Part shown: one piece after another, positions 32,761 through 44,733 of the stretch
Position numbering within the stretch: position 1 is the first letter of the stretch
How the letters are laid out: the number at the start of each line of letters is the position of its first letter
From: Eunapius fragilis
Taxonomy: Eukaryota; Porifera; Demospongiae; Spongillida; Spongillidae
Assembly: GCA_963681505.1 (NCBI GenBank)
Contig: OY811972.1
Location: 12,884,102-12,948,101 of the forward strand
Length of the DNA stretch: 64,000 nt
Direction: 5' to 3'
Program-made: the position numbers and the translations under genes
The notes under the pieces: model-generated
What the model saw: only the letters and a program-made list of their open reading frames with translations
Told to the model about the DNA's origin: nothing
Database searches by the model: none

Positions 32761-33619
32761 TGATTACACGACAGCATTTTTAGAAAAACAACTTCACTAG
32801 CCAAAGTAACAACTAAACTGCAATAAATTTAATATTTGCAGTTTAGAGACCTAAAATTATTGAGAATATAATTACGATACACAAATATACAGCAGTATTA
32901 TTAATAAAAATCTATTCTATACATTATTAAAAAGAACTTGATATGTGTCGATATTACATGTCAGGATAACGTGCCGGTAAATTTCGAAGCGATTGGTACT
33001 ATTCCCGTCCATCTAAACCGTTCCTAGCTCGAGTTATACCTTCCTAAGAAGAAGAAGAATTAGAAGACGACGACGACGACCAACAATTATTTTAGGACTG
33101 GGCACGAGAAACAGGAAATTGTTTCTCTATAACCACACCGTTTTATGACACGGAACCAACGTAGAACTGTAGATAGTTGTGCTCGCATTCCATCGCGATA
33201 AAGAGATAAGCGATCCGTTTCTCCGTTGTCCCTCCAGACGCTAGTGAAGTTTATTAATGACATTCATCAACCCTCAATCAATCCTATATTGAACCTGCTG
33301 CCGCAGGTTCAGATGAACACGACAGTTCGCGAGGATACATATGCGGTGAGTGAAATAATTTTGACGATAAGAATTCACAGTTGTTGTTCTGTACAGGCGA
33401 CTTGGAACGAAGGTATGCTGAATGCATGCCACCTCGGACTGTTAGTTCGTTGTTCTGTTGTACTGGTGCAAATTATTTAATATTTAATTGGATTCTAAAT
33501 TGGATCGGGAACGAGGGGTAGGAGTAGGACAAATACACGGAATATGAAGCGCTTAGTATATGGTGACCGACAAGATAGCCACAAAGTGAATTCAAAGGCT
33601 TGCTAAGTGACCAGAATGT
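32761..33619. other. AT-rich spacer, nothing recognised
   Basis: A small hairpin GAACCTGCTGCCGCAGGTTC lies at about 33292-33311, echoing the one at 26630. No coding signal. Confidence 0.4.
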
Positions 33620-33749
33620 CACGTGATACCCAGACCCAGATTCCCAACAGCTGCGGATGGATTACATCACCACCACTTTGCCACTTTCCACGTAGCGGTA
33701 ACGTAATCCATCCGCAGCTGTTGGGAATCTGGGTCTGGGTACGAGACTA
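33620..33749. mobile_element. Hairpin element, copy 1 (ends TACCCAGACCC)
   Basis: TACCCAGACCCAGATTCCCA at 33627 pairs with the complement ending at 33741, and the pairing can be extended to TACGAGACTA at 33749. The arms are about 50 bp. A second member lies at 34111-34260. Confidence 0.8.
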
Positions 33750-34110
33750 GTGAATAGCATATTAGATGCATGGTCAGGGTACGAGATTTTTTTTGTTCAT
33801 CCAGCCCTATATACCAAATTAGGACTACTCGCTTTTTTATTTCGCCCGATGCGTCATTCATATGTCTGACCCTTAAAGATAAAATCCTGAAGCGTTTGAT
33901 GCTGTTGGCGCTCATGGACAATGTTTCTAGGTCGAGTTCTTCGTGGCAGAAGGAGAAGAAAAATGCACTGTGCAAATGATTTGTTATACAATAGTGTATT
34001 CTATAGCGTATATTTGAATATACCCCTCAAATATACGCACCTGCGTATAGAACCATATACACATGTGAAATATAACCGACGAAACTAGCTATTCACCGAC
34101 ATACGGTAAG

Positions 34111-34260
34111 TAGTCTCGTACCCAGACCCTGATTCCCAACAGCTGCGGCTGGATTACATCACCGCTACGTGACCCAGATTCTCAACAGCTGCACATGGAT
34201 TACATCACCGCTACGTGGAACGCCGCAACTGTTGGGAATCTGGGTCTGGGTACAAGACTA
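34111..34260. mobile_element. Hairpin element, copy 2, with internal duplication
   Basis: The ends TAGTCTCGTACCCAGACCC and its complement GGGTCTGGGTACAAGACTA are nearly perfect. Inside, the block CAACAGCTGC...GGATTACATCACCGCTACGTG occurs twice in direct orientation, so one arm has been partly duplicated compared with copy 1. Confidence 0.8.
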
Positions 34261-34289
34261 ATACGTACTTTTTTGGCCTGTGAAGTCCA

Positions 34290-34476
34290 AAACCATGCAA
34301 TGGACTCAGCAGCGCTCTTGATGCAATTAGCAAGGCTGATCCAGGAAAGGACTATGAGTGCATCAGCTACAAGCTAGGCTAAACCAGAAAAGAAGAAGGC
34401 CTATGAGCGTGACAGCTACCAGAAACGTAGAAGACCTATGAGCGCGACAGCCACCTCTCATCCAGTGAGTCCAGAA
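34290..34476 (+). pseudogene. Fragment with KADPGK / KPEKKKAYERDSY repeat units
   Basis: Two frames on the plus strand read units of the same YKADPEKKKA repeat type as 32561-32760, with a stop between them. A remnant only. Confidence 0.35.
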
Positions 34477-34611
34477 AATTATTGATTGGTAATGTTATTT
34501 ATTTACTTTACAGACTAAAAGTCAACCTAGGCAGTTGCTGGTGGCTCCGCCGGCTATGTACATGTATATTAAAACTGTCCGATTTGCTACGCCTGCGAAT
34601 TCAATACGAGA

Positions 34612-34846
34612 CCCGGCACTGCAAGAAAAGTATGGTTATCCTATGTTATTTGGGCTGGAGAAACGTGGGATAAACTCACAAAAGTTACCGTTAAATCCAG
34701 TATAACTCTGCACAACTACCACAAAATTACATTCATACATCAGATAACTGTAGTTGTGCAGAGTTATACTAGATTTAGGGTAACTTTGGTGAGTTTTTCT
34801 CAAGCCTAGATAACTTAGGATAACCATACTTTTCTTGCAGTGCGGG
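34612..34846. repeat. Inverted repeat of about 235 bp
   Basis: CCCGGCACTGCAAGAAAAGT at 34612 pairs with the complement ending at 34846. Arms of about 95 bp with a few mismatches surround an AT-rich loop. It could be another short foldback element. Confidence 0.85.
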
Positions 34847-35244
34847 ACATCCAGTCATAAAGCGTGCTCCAAAGATGACGCATTGCAGTAGTGTCTTAGA
34901 ACTTCCAACAGAACTACCATCAAAAAGGTAAGATCAATGGCACATATGAACCTCGCTTTTATCAATTCGTGCGTGGGTTCACGTTGTAGATTGGATTGGA
35001 AGCATGTCACGTGAGAGCATACTTCTGCACTCCATGATACAGTAAGAACTATCCCTTGATCTCTGCCATCCTATGCAACTATTTGTTTTAATAGGCATGT
35101 TCGTGTAGCTTGATCTTACTGTGTAATTCGTTTTTAGCGTAATGTTTCTATAATTGGTGATGCGTGTCTTTGTATTTGTAACTTATACCTGTAGTGATAC
35201 CGAGAACATCAACTACCCCTTGATCTCTGCCATCCTATGTGACT
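34847..35244. repeat. Spacer with a direct repeat of about 30 bp
   Basis: CCCTTGATCTCTGCCATCCT occurs at about 35053 and again at about 35217, the second just in front of MITE copy 4. Nothing else is recognised. Confidence 0.6.
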
Positions 35245-35462
35245 ACAAGTAAATAAAAAAACATTCTCTATGAGAAAGTTGGTGGCATAGCGGCTTGGAA
35301 GGCAATGGTGGTGTAAAAAGGAAGGAAACAAGGGTCTAATAATAAGGGAAAATGGAATAGTCCTATATTTAGCACACGAACAACATACTGTATCCTACAT
35401 ATAGAAATGTGCTAAATATAGGACTATTCCCTTTTCCCTTATTATTAGACCCTTGTTTTATT
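35245..35462. mobile_element. Foldback MITE, copy 4 (family FB-A), right arm truncated
   Basis: It starts ACAAGTAAATAAAAAAACATTC. The inner arms around GGAATAGTCCTATATTTAGC pair well, but the right arm stops after CCCTTGTTTT, so the outer 60-80 bp are missing on that side. Confidence 0.85.
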
Positions 35463-35608
35463 GATTTTTATTCATACCCGATTATGAGCCGTAGCATGTT
35501 AAGTAATCCATCATGATATGAGAGGGAGGTTGTAAACGTACGACATACCTTTGAGTGACCATAACTCTTTTCGCTGAGCAAGATGCACGTTCAGGACTAT
35601 GGTAAATT

Positions 35609-37981
35609 ATGGTCGAGACCCTAACGAAACACCTAGCCCCGAAACCGATAGTAAGAGCGGAGAGGTTTAGGTTTAACAAAAGGGACCAGAAGGAAGGGGA
35701 AGGAATCAGAGCGTATGTAGCCAGCCTTCAAAAGTTAGCCGAGCATTGTGCTTTTGGTGACAGTTTAGCAGACATGTTACGTGACAGATTAGTATGCGGA
35801 ATCAGGGACGAAGGCGTACAAAAGCGTCTGTTACCAAAGTCCGACCTCACCTTTGCGAAGACTTTAGAAATTGCGGAGGTAGCAGAGAGAGCAAAAAGAG
35901 AGGCGCTGAATTACATGAAGGAGTATCGGAAGTACATAAGATTCCTGCGCACAACCCAAAACGTTCCTTTGACCGAGTAGCCAATAGCTGCTATCTTTGT
36001 GGAGGCAACAGGCATGGGTCAGATGGGTGTTACTTTAAAAAGGAGTTGTGCAGATGCTGCAACAAAAGGGGACATATAGAAAAGGTTTGTAAATCAAAGG
36101 CCAGCAAGGTAAAAGAAATTGCAAAGGAGGAGGAGGAAGATCAGGAAAGGGGAGAAGAAAATCAAGTGAACTGGGGTCAAGTCAACACAATAGGGAAGAA
36201 ATGGAGTTCTAAAAAACCCATGTGCATAGATATCATAGTGGAAGGGCAAATAGTAAAGATGGAACTAGATACCAGTGCAGCTGTGTCCTTAATACCCCTC
36301 AACACCTACCAACAGAGGTTTTCACATATCCCCATGAAGAAGACAAAAGCACGGTTAAGGACCTATACATGGGAACAAATAAGCCTCAAGGGGGAGTTGC
36401 AAGTCAGAGTGAAGAAGGAAGGCAAAGAGTGGACATTACCCCTATTGGTAGTGGAAGGACAGGGACCACCTTTGATAGGGCGGAATTGGTTGGAAAGTAT
36501 CCCACTGTATTGGGGAATGATCAAAAAGGTACAATGCAAAGAAGGGAATCAATGTAAAGAAGGGAGTCAGAAAGCCGCAATGTTGAAATTACTGATGGAA
36601 AGGTACCCAAACCTGCAAAGAGAATTAGGAGTTTTAAAGGGTACAAAAGCCAAACTGAACATAAGGGAAGGATGTACACCAGTCTTCCTCAAGGCTAGAC
36701 CGGTTCCTTACTCCCTAAGAGTGTGAACTGGAACGGCTACAGAAAGCTGGGATAATAACCCCCATAGAGTGGAGTGAGTGGGCTACCCCAATCGTGGTAG
36801 TCCCAAAACCAGATGGAGCGATCAGGCTGTGTGGGGACTATAAAACAACGGTGAACCCTGCTCTAAAAATCGACAAATACCCCCTTCCTAAGATTGAAGA
36901 CATTATTGCTAGTTTTGGAGGCAGTACGGTGTTTAGTAAAATTGACTTAAAACAAGCCTACTCCCAGATGGAGCTCGATGATGAGGCAAAGAACCTTTTG
37001 ACCATCAATACTCAGAAAGGCTTATACCAGTATAAATACCAGTATAACAGGTTAGCGTTTGGGATAGCGTCTGCACCTGCGATGTGGCAAAGGACTATGG
37101 ATCAGATCCTACAAGGGATACCGAAGTCCCAATGTTTGTTGGATGACATAGTAGTTGCAGGAAGAGATGAAGATGAACATTTCAACATACTTAATCAAGT
37201 GTTGGAACGTCTGGACAAAAAAAATCTCACCATAAACCCAAAGAAGTGTGCCTTTTTCCAGGAAAGTATCACTATTTGTGGTCATCAGATTGACAAGGAA
37301 GGCTTACATAAGACACTGGACAAGATCCAAGCAGTGAGAGAAGCACCGAGGCCATGCAAAGTGACAGAATTATGGTCCTTTTTAGGGCTTGTGAACTATT
37401 ATAATCGATTTCTCCCAAACTTGTCAACCAGGCTGATGCCCTTATATGCGCTGCTACAGAAACACACCGCATGGAAGTGGTCAACAAAATGCCAAGAGGC
37501 GTTTGAATAAGTGAAAACATTGATCACATCAGAACAAGTATTGACACACTTTAACCCGGAATTACCCCTCACATTGGCTACCCCTCACATTGGCATGTGA
37601 TGCAAGCCCCTATGGACTGGGGGCGGTACTGTCACATACTATTTCAAAAGGAGTCGAACGGCCAATAGCCTTTGCCTCACGTACCCTAACAGCATCAGAA
37701 CAGAAGTATGCCCAAATTGACAAGGAAGCTACAGCTTTAATATGGGGGGTAAACATTTTCATCAATACCTCTATGGTAAACGGTTCACACTGATAACAGA
37801 CCACCAACCAGTGACAGCAATTTTTAATCCAGAAAAAGGTATTTCCACTACCACGGCAGCTCGTCTCCAAAGATATGGGGTATTCTTGTCAGGATACAGC
37901 TTCAACATAGTATACCGGAACACAACACTTCACGGTAATGCAGACGCATTGTCTCGCCTACCTACAAACAGTCAGGACTGA
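35609..37981 (+). pseudogene. Ty3/gypsy-type retrotransposon gag-pol, broken, no integrase and no LTRs seen
   Basis: Order on the plus strand: gag-like segment (35609-35980, RAYVASLQKLAEHCAFGD); two CCHC knuckles (CYLCGGNRHGSDGC and CRCCNKRGHIEKVC, about 35990-36090); aspartic protease with LDTSAAVSLIP (Gly of DTG replaced by Ser); RT with YPLPKIED, KIDLKQAYSQM and LLDDIVVAG (usual Tyr before LDD replaced by Leu); RNase H with LACDAS-type motif, [10 protein letters not shown] and LITDHQPV. Breaks: a frame change near 35975, a TGA at about 36725, a TAA near 37508, a 17-bp tandem duplication around 37565-37600 (CCCCTCACATTGGCTA) and a shift near 37750. The RNase H tether ends at 37981 and no integrase follows, so the 3' half is lost. 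It is an endogenous element remnant, not functional. Confidence 0.85.
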
Positions 37982-38009
37982 GAACCAAAGAGAGGATTAT
38001 TACTACTTT

Positions 38010-40556
38010 CTTATGCTGCTATTCATCCCATTTCAAAATGAGAGTAATCTAATAGCAGAGGGAGAAACAGCTGAGGTTGCTTTTAATCGCCTCATTGGTG
38101 AAAATGCTGATCTCTCAGAGCACCATGATAAATTACAGGCACTACTTAAGGTGCAGACAGCTGTAAAAAATAAATAAATGAGGCAAGACAGGAGCAAGAT
38201 GCACCAGCACATCCTGCCGTGGAGGTTGCCTTCTTCCATGGTTAGGCAAAATCAGCAATCGAAGATTTGTTCCATCTCAATGAGTGTAAATCAGGGACAG
38301 AGACAGTTAAAGACCGTGTTGCAAAGCTTAATGCAGATCAGCTGCGAGTCTTCAACAGTGTCAGTGACCATCTTTCTCACCAAAAACGTCATGAAAATGA
38401 CGAATGTTCCTGTATTAAAAATAACCCCCTGTGCATGTTCATAAGTGGGGTTGGTGGAACAGGAAAGTTCTTTCTAATTCATACCATCAGAGCCATGGTA
38501 AATGAATTGTGGAAGGATAATAAAGACTCTGTACTGTGTGCACTAGCTGCCCCCCACTGGTCTGGCTGCTTTTAATATAGACGGTGTCACAGTTCACAGG
38601 CTTTTCCAATTGCCAATAGAACATGATTCCAAAACATCAAGTTATTGGCCACTTCCAAAAGAATCTTTGAGAAACAGTTTCAAACACCATAAGTTAATCA
38701 TTATTGATGAGGTCAGCATGCTTAGAAGCCTCTGTTTAGCTTACATACACCTCAGACTTGAAGAAGTGTTTGGAAGTGACCAATGGTTTGGGGCAATGAA
38801 TGTCCTGTTTGTTGGGGACATACTAAAGCTCCCTCCAGTTAATGGTTCAATGGTGTTTCAGAATATTTGCAACAAAGTAATTGCCACAAGGCTAGGCTGC
38901 ATGACATCAGTGAACATCTGGAGGGAAACTGTAGTATATGATGAACTGACCATTTATGAGCGACAATAACGGGACCCTGAATTTGGTCACTTGTTAAACG
39001 AGGTCAGGGTTAATTTTATTTCAGATAAAACAGTTGCTCAGTTGCACAAAGCTGTTATTACGTGCACAGCTGTTGAAAAGGTCCAAGAACTTTTAGGTCA
39101 GGGTTTGTCTCCCGTGTGCTTATTTGCTACAAGAAAGTCATGTGACCAGTTTAACATGGACATGCTCTCTAAAGTGGGTTCAGAAGTTGTAAAGATACCC
39201 TGTATAGATGAATTTGATGAGACAGCAGGGACAGTAAAGGGGACCAAGAGGGCAGCATCTGAACTAGAAAAGCTAAATAAAGATTGTAACACAACTGCTG
39301 GTTTGGTGGCAGAATTAAAACTAGCTGTAGGGGCTAGGGTCATGCTAAGGCACAATCTAGACACTGCTCAAGGGTTAGTGAATGGTGCACTTGGTACTGT
39401 AGCTGCAATTACCAAGGAGTGCATTCAGGTCACATTTGATCACACTTCTAATTTGCAGTTTAAGATCGATCGCATTCGTAGCAAATTCCAAATTCTGAGT
39501 CGGTTCTAAGTGCACAGAAAACAATTTCCCTTGATACTGGCATTTGCTGTAACAATACATAAGTGTCAAGGGTTGTAGTTAGATTGTGCTATAGTCGACC
39601 TTTCCAGCAGTGTGTTTGCAACAGGAACGGCATATGTAGCCATCTCTAGGGTTAAAACACTAGCTGGATTACACTTGCTAGCATTTGATCCTAGATCTAT
39701 CAAGGTCAGTACTGAATGTGTTCATGAAGTCAGCAGACTAAGACAACAGCTCCCGTCACACTCTCCAATGATGAGTCCAAACCCACCATACACAAGTTGA
39801 GTGCTTTGCCATTGGAGGGTGAAAGTGGGTCTATAACACCTCATCTCAAGAGGGCATCCTCTGCTGCACATAGTAAAGGTAGAAAGAAACAAAAGACTCT
39901 TGGCATGGGTTCATCCAAAGCTAAGAAAACCCATTCAGTATCTAATCCTGATTTTATTGAAATTGTTGAAGGTGATGTAACAGTTCCACACGCTGAACCT
40001 CAGAGTGCCAGGCCAAGTTACAGATATTATCAGACTGATGAATAGTGGCAACGGGAAAAATGCAGAGAACTTAACCTTGTATATACCCGTGCACATCAGT
40101 TTGTTGAGCCTGGTGGTCCAAATGTTGTTTTGAAGCGTCCTAACCTCAGAACCTTGGTGAAGGCAATAGGTGATGGAAACTGCCTCTTCAGATGTTTTTC
40201 ATACATTCTAACTGGCTCACAAGACCAACATTTTGCAGTACGAATTGTTGCACACATGCTAAACATAGCACCTTTACTAGAATCATGTCACAATGTTAAT
40301 GTAATGTACTTAACTACATTACTGCCTCAGACATGGATACAGTTGGGTGGGGCACTGAAACAGAAATGTATGCATTTGCTCACTTGATGAAATGCAACAT
40401 TTATTCCTATAACCCTACTTCTAAGCATTGGATGACAATATTCCCAGTAGTCCTTGACAGTGGTTTAAGTGATGATGTACAACAAAAGTCATTGTATATC
40501 GTATGGACAAATAATGACCATGTTGATGTAATTACATCTCATTCCAGTGATGATTA
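38010..40556 (+). pseudogene. PIF1-type helicase with C-terminal OTU protease, Helitron-like, broken
   Basis: Several plus-strand frames in order give a single protein: NESNLIAEGETAE and LNADQLRVFNSVSDHL (helicase N-region), Walker A GVGGTGKFF near 38450 (the usual Ser/Thr after GK is Phe), Walker B LIIIDEVSML near 38697, FVGDILKLPPV, ARVMLRHNLDTAQGLVNGA near 39340, and AYVAISRVKTLAGL near 39625. An OTU-type cysteine protease follows (GDGNCLFRCFSY near 40160; NNDHVDVIT near 40515 as the His motif). Breaks: an extra C in a CCCCCC run near 38553, a TAA at about 38967, shifts near 39500 and 40340. PIF1 plus OTU is known from Helitron/Helentron proteins; the Rep nuclease part is absent. The 5' end joins the Ty3 remnant directly. 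Confidence 0.8.
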
Positions 40557-42350
40557 ATTTCACTGGTTTGGAGTGATGAGTTAGCTAGATACCCAACATA
40601 GGCTGGTTTGGTCAAATGATCACTACACATTGATGTGTGCCATCATGATGTCTTTGTCCATAACATGGGCCAGTACTTCTTGTGATCAACCACGTGGTCA
40701 TAAAACAGGGCAAATAGCTGGCTATATGCTGGCAAAGCTGTTATTCAACATACAGCTAATCAATGTCCAGTGGATCACATATTCTGTGGTCATAAGGCAA
40801 GGCAAATAGCTGGCTATGTGCTGGCAAAGCTGTCATTCAACAGCTGATCAATGACCCTGTACCACTGGTGATGTACTTAAAGGCACTGTGTCCTATATTT
40901 TAAACACAAGACTCATGTACACTGGGTATACACATAATGCAATGCCAAATAGAATTTCAGGTGACCAATGTACTAACATGTCCAGATGATAATGTGGTCA
41001 GCCAATTAATCATTGATTCTATTGCTGAGTAAAGTCACAGATTCTGTTTATGGTATATGTGTATACACCAGTCATTGGAATGGCTCTATACGAACATTGG
41101 TTGATTGGTACAGCTACAAGCTGTAAAAAAGATAATGGATGGTGGTGTACAAGTGTGACATATTTTTACATTTGTTTCTGAGCCTCTACCAACACCAGGT
41201 TAAAGAGTTCTTCATTTGAAAAGCAGCTGTATGGAACATAAGCAAGAAACAGCAGTGGGTCCTACAGCTACCAGTCTCCTCACTGCGACCAAAGTCACCA
41301 TGGACATAGTGCCCATATTACCAGGGCAAACTCATCCCTCCATCCTGCACATTCTCTCAGAAGGTTCTGTTCAGCTACTGTGTGGGGGAAGGTGTCATCC
41401 TACTGACAGCTCAGACATGTGTGGTTCTATCATTGTGGTCATACAGTATATAATATTTACAATAGGTGTTACAGCAAGGTTGATGGGGGATCAAGACAGG
41501 TATGGAGTCAGCAAGCCTGCAGAAGTCTAAGGGCATTCTCCATTTGAAGACCTGTTGAGGTATACATAAGTGTCAATGACGTTTAACCCTTCCCACTATT
41601 GTGTTCTGCCTGCATAATTTTATTCAATGTTTCTTTGAAGTGCACTGTGGTGACTGAATATGGCTTCTGTTTACCAAGCATGCTGTCCTGCTTGTATTGG
41701 AGTCTGCTTGTGTAGCAAGTGGTAAGTGTATTGCCTAGTACATTTTCTCCTGTAGTGGTGTTGCTACATGTATGACTTTGTCAACACCTCCAAGACTTGA
41801 TTCTTCCATTCTGTTTTAAAATTTTAGAATGCTTCCTAGCTGTGCAGGTCACAAGTGTAACTTTGGAAAGGAAAACAAAGGTATGGATATAAAAATCATG
41901 ATACACTATTTGACCGGTGTACTCCACATATAGAAGAGTACACCTACATGTATGGAGAAGATTGATATGGTCCTCCAGTGGTGCTACAAAAGTGAACAAT
42001 AAGTGTGTAGTGCCTATCCTGAAATTGATTAGGTTGGCAATGCAATGGCAGTTTAATGAAGGTATAGTGTGTACATTGGAGATTGCTAAGTGATGGAGTG
42101 AGTGGATTTGGTGATGGTGCATATACACGTAGCACTTGTCCTGCCCTGGTGGATGTCAGATGTCGAAATTCACCATTTTTGTCTTGGTGATATATGGTGG
42201 AGTTGGTGATGGTGTTAAATGAGGTGTTTAAATTTGTGCTGTGGTCATATATGGAGATGCAGTCAGCCTAATGACAGCTCAGACACAAATGAGGTGGGAG
42301 GCAAAATTTTGTGTTATCATTGTGGTCATACAATATAATATTTTATAAAC
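40557..42350. repeat. Noncoding repeat tract downstream of the helicase; continues after the giant foldback at 52062-53030
   Basis: A block of about 110 bp (CAAATAGCTGGCTATRTGCTGGCAAAGCTG) is tandemly duplicated at about 40690-40860. The segment containing GGTGTTACAGCAAG...GGGCATTCTCCATTTGAAG (41464-41560) recurs at 52073-52170, and the GCCTCTACCAACA(C/T)CAG segment recurs at 41184, 52410 and 52665. It may be the 3' region of the Helitron-like element or a separate dispersed repeat. No coding signal. Confidence 0.6.
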
Positions 42351-42765
42351 ATTTGGGACAGTTCACGCAAAAATTGCCTATCGCGTATATATTTATAAAG
42401 TTATAAAAATGACTCACTTTGAAATCGCTGCATCTCCCGAACCGTAAATGCTATTGACGTCCTATTTTCAACACTTCATACTACATCATTTCCCTCTGGT
42501 ACAATTGATTATAGGCTCTTGCATTAGCTTCGTGCCAGTGTTACAACGTCCGATACCCCTTGGGGTTCAAACCCGCCATATCTTTCGGCAGGAAAATTCA
42601 ATTCACTCCTAGTTTGGTTTGTACGTAGAGGGATCCTGTACCTATTGATTTGTTCTGTTCGTTAATTTTTTCTTTATCCGTTACGGGGATACAACTGTGC
42701 AAAGTAATTGCATATTTCCCGGTCGTTTCGCGCCATTTATCTATTACGAGGACATGAATATGCAA

Positions 42766-42996
42766 TTACTTCCTGTTCAATAACAATGTCTCCGCCCATC
42801 TATACAATATACAACAAGTACGCGGCGTTTTCGCTTCTTGCAAACGTCTGGTTCTGTTCCCCTTCTTGGCTTCTTCAACATAGTGAGCAGAAGCTAAAGA
42901 TTCGTAATACGTGGATTCAGCTGCCATCAGCCTGCGCAACACGGTATGTACTCTGTAGCGCATGCACGTAGAAATCGAGCTTGTTGGCTCGGTCAA
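42766..42996 (-). other. Outward-facing short open frame in the left arm of the giant foldback
   Basis: A frame of 76 codons reading MAAESTYYESLASAHYVEEA has an almost identical partner in the right arm at 51418-51630 (plus strand). Both point toward their own terminus. I recognise no domain. Conservation may simply reflect arm identity. Another frame in the same DNA is also open for about 30 codons. Confidence 0.3.
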
Positions 42997-44165
42997 ACTG
43001 CTTCATTTGTGCGTGCACAACGCTGCAGAGCATGAAAGTGCACGGTGCCTAGGGCTAGCTTAATCTGAAACGCACCCTTCCTTTCTGACTTCTGCACACG
43101 CACAGATATATATCAAACATGCACCCCCTTGTAGCTACATGTATTTACCAACATGTAGTACAGTTCTCTCATTGGCCTACTAAAACCTCTTTTATCTTCA
43201 TTGGTGAACCAATTATATTTGGTTCTACAAAATAATATCCATACAAAATAAAATCCATAAGTCACACACACACACACACACACACACATGCACACACTCA
43301 CATTCATACACAACCTCAGATCACAGCAATTGGTGTCATTTAATTCTGTCAGAATGCTCCCTCTTGCTTAGTTTCCAATTGGTGGTGTGCTTGGCATAGT
43401 TGATTGTTTGCCCAAAAGGGGTCAGGCGACAGTGGGTGTGCTGTCCCCCTACCCTGAGTGTGACTGGAACCACCAGAGTGATTGCAGCCCATCCCTACCA
43501 TCCTTTGTATAAACATGTGTGACCGGCAACCATACCAGGTGTCAATATTTTGAGGGCAGTGTGTTAGAATGGGGTATGAGGGAATGAGTTAAATGAGGCA
43601 AGGCTTTCCCAGACATTTAGGCTCAGGGTAGAATGAAAGTGAGGTTTTCCCAGAAGATACTCCAGGCTACAATTTATATTTAGCTGGGAGTTTAGTGTTG
43701 CAATGTGCACTTATACACACACATGCACACTCACACACACACACACACCATGGGCAGTCAGTCATTCACACATCAACATCAATGCTTTGCTATTTTATTT
43801 CCTAATTGTCGACCCACATACAAACATTGTTTTTAGCTGTCATCCTATTCATCACATGACATCTATTGGAGCCGTACCTTTGTCTACATTGTCTTGTGTA
43901 TCAATGTGCACGTTTATGCATGCACACACATACACACCACACACAAGCACTAGCACTTGTGTGTGTGAATGACTGACTGCCCATGGTGTGTCTGGCAGTG
44001 AATATCATTGCTAACCTATCACTACTGATAGTGGCTGGACTGGGCCTCTGTAAAGTTTGTATTGGATTGAGTGGTAATAGTATTCACACCATTACCCATG
44101 AGTTCTACCAATGCGCACACACACACACACACATGCACATACACACACAACCCGGACAAAGCACA

Positions 44166-44251
44166 ACATACATACATACATACATACATACATACATACA
44201 TACATACATACATACATACATACATACATACATACATACATACATACATAC
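44166..44251. repeat. (CATA)n microsatellite, about 21 units
   Basis: A perfect tetranucleotide array in the left arm. The matching place in the right arm (about 48674-48688) has only about four units, so this tract expanded after the arms formed. Confidence 0.95.
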
Positions 44252-44659
44252 AAATGTATAAAAGATGGAGTAAATGGAATTTAGATTTCTGAGGCAGCTT
44301 ATAGGAGATGCCTCTGTACCTTAGCAACAAGTGGAAAATTGGTGTCATTGAACAGGTTCATGTTTGGCATGCCAGCCCTGCTGTAGGGTCATGGCATGAG
44401 TGTGTGTGTGTGTATGTGTGTGTATGTGCGTGTGTGTGTATGTGTGTGTGTGTTTGTGTATTAAGTGCACATGGCAACACCAGACATATGTAACCAGATG
44501 TTAAAAAAAATAGGTTCAAGTTCTGTTCATCATCTCTCGATTTAACTCCCTAACAGCGGGGCTACCCAGGCCACAAAGGTCCAAACTTGTACTTTTAGTG
44601 TTTGTTTATGTAGATGTATAAAACTTGGTTTAATGTTTAGGTGAATGGCAAGGTGCTTT

Positions 44660-44733
44660 ATCTGTGTTGAGGTGTCTCTGTGTATACCCTGTCACTATGT
44701 ACACTGTGTTGAGGTGTCTCTGTGTATACCCTG
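44660..44733. repeat. 42-bp minisatellite, left piece
   Basis: Less than two units of CTGTGTTGAGGTGTCTCTGT...TATGTACA, cut off by the hAT insertion at 44734 and resumed at 47414. Confidence 0.9.

Noticed and set aside
35245-40556. LTRs for the Ty3/gypsy remnant
   Set aside because: No direct repeat of LTR size flanks 35609-37981; the MITE at 35245 is a foldback, and the helicase remnant follows directly on the right.
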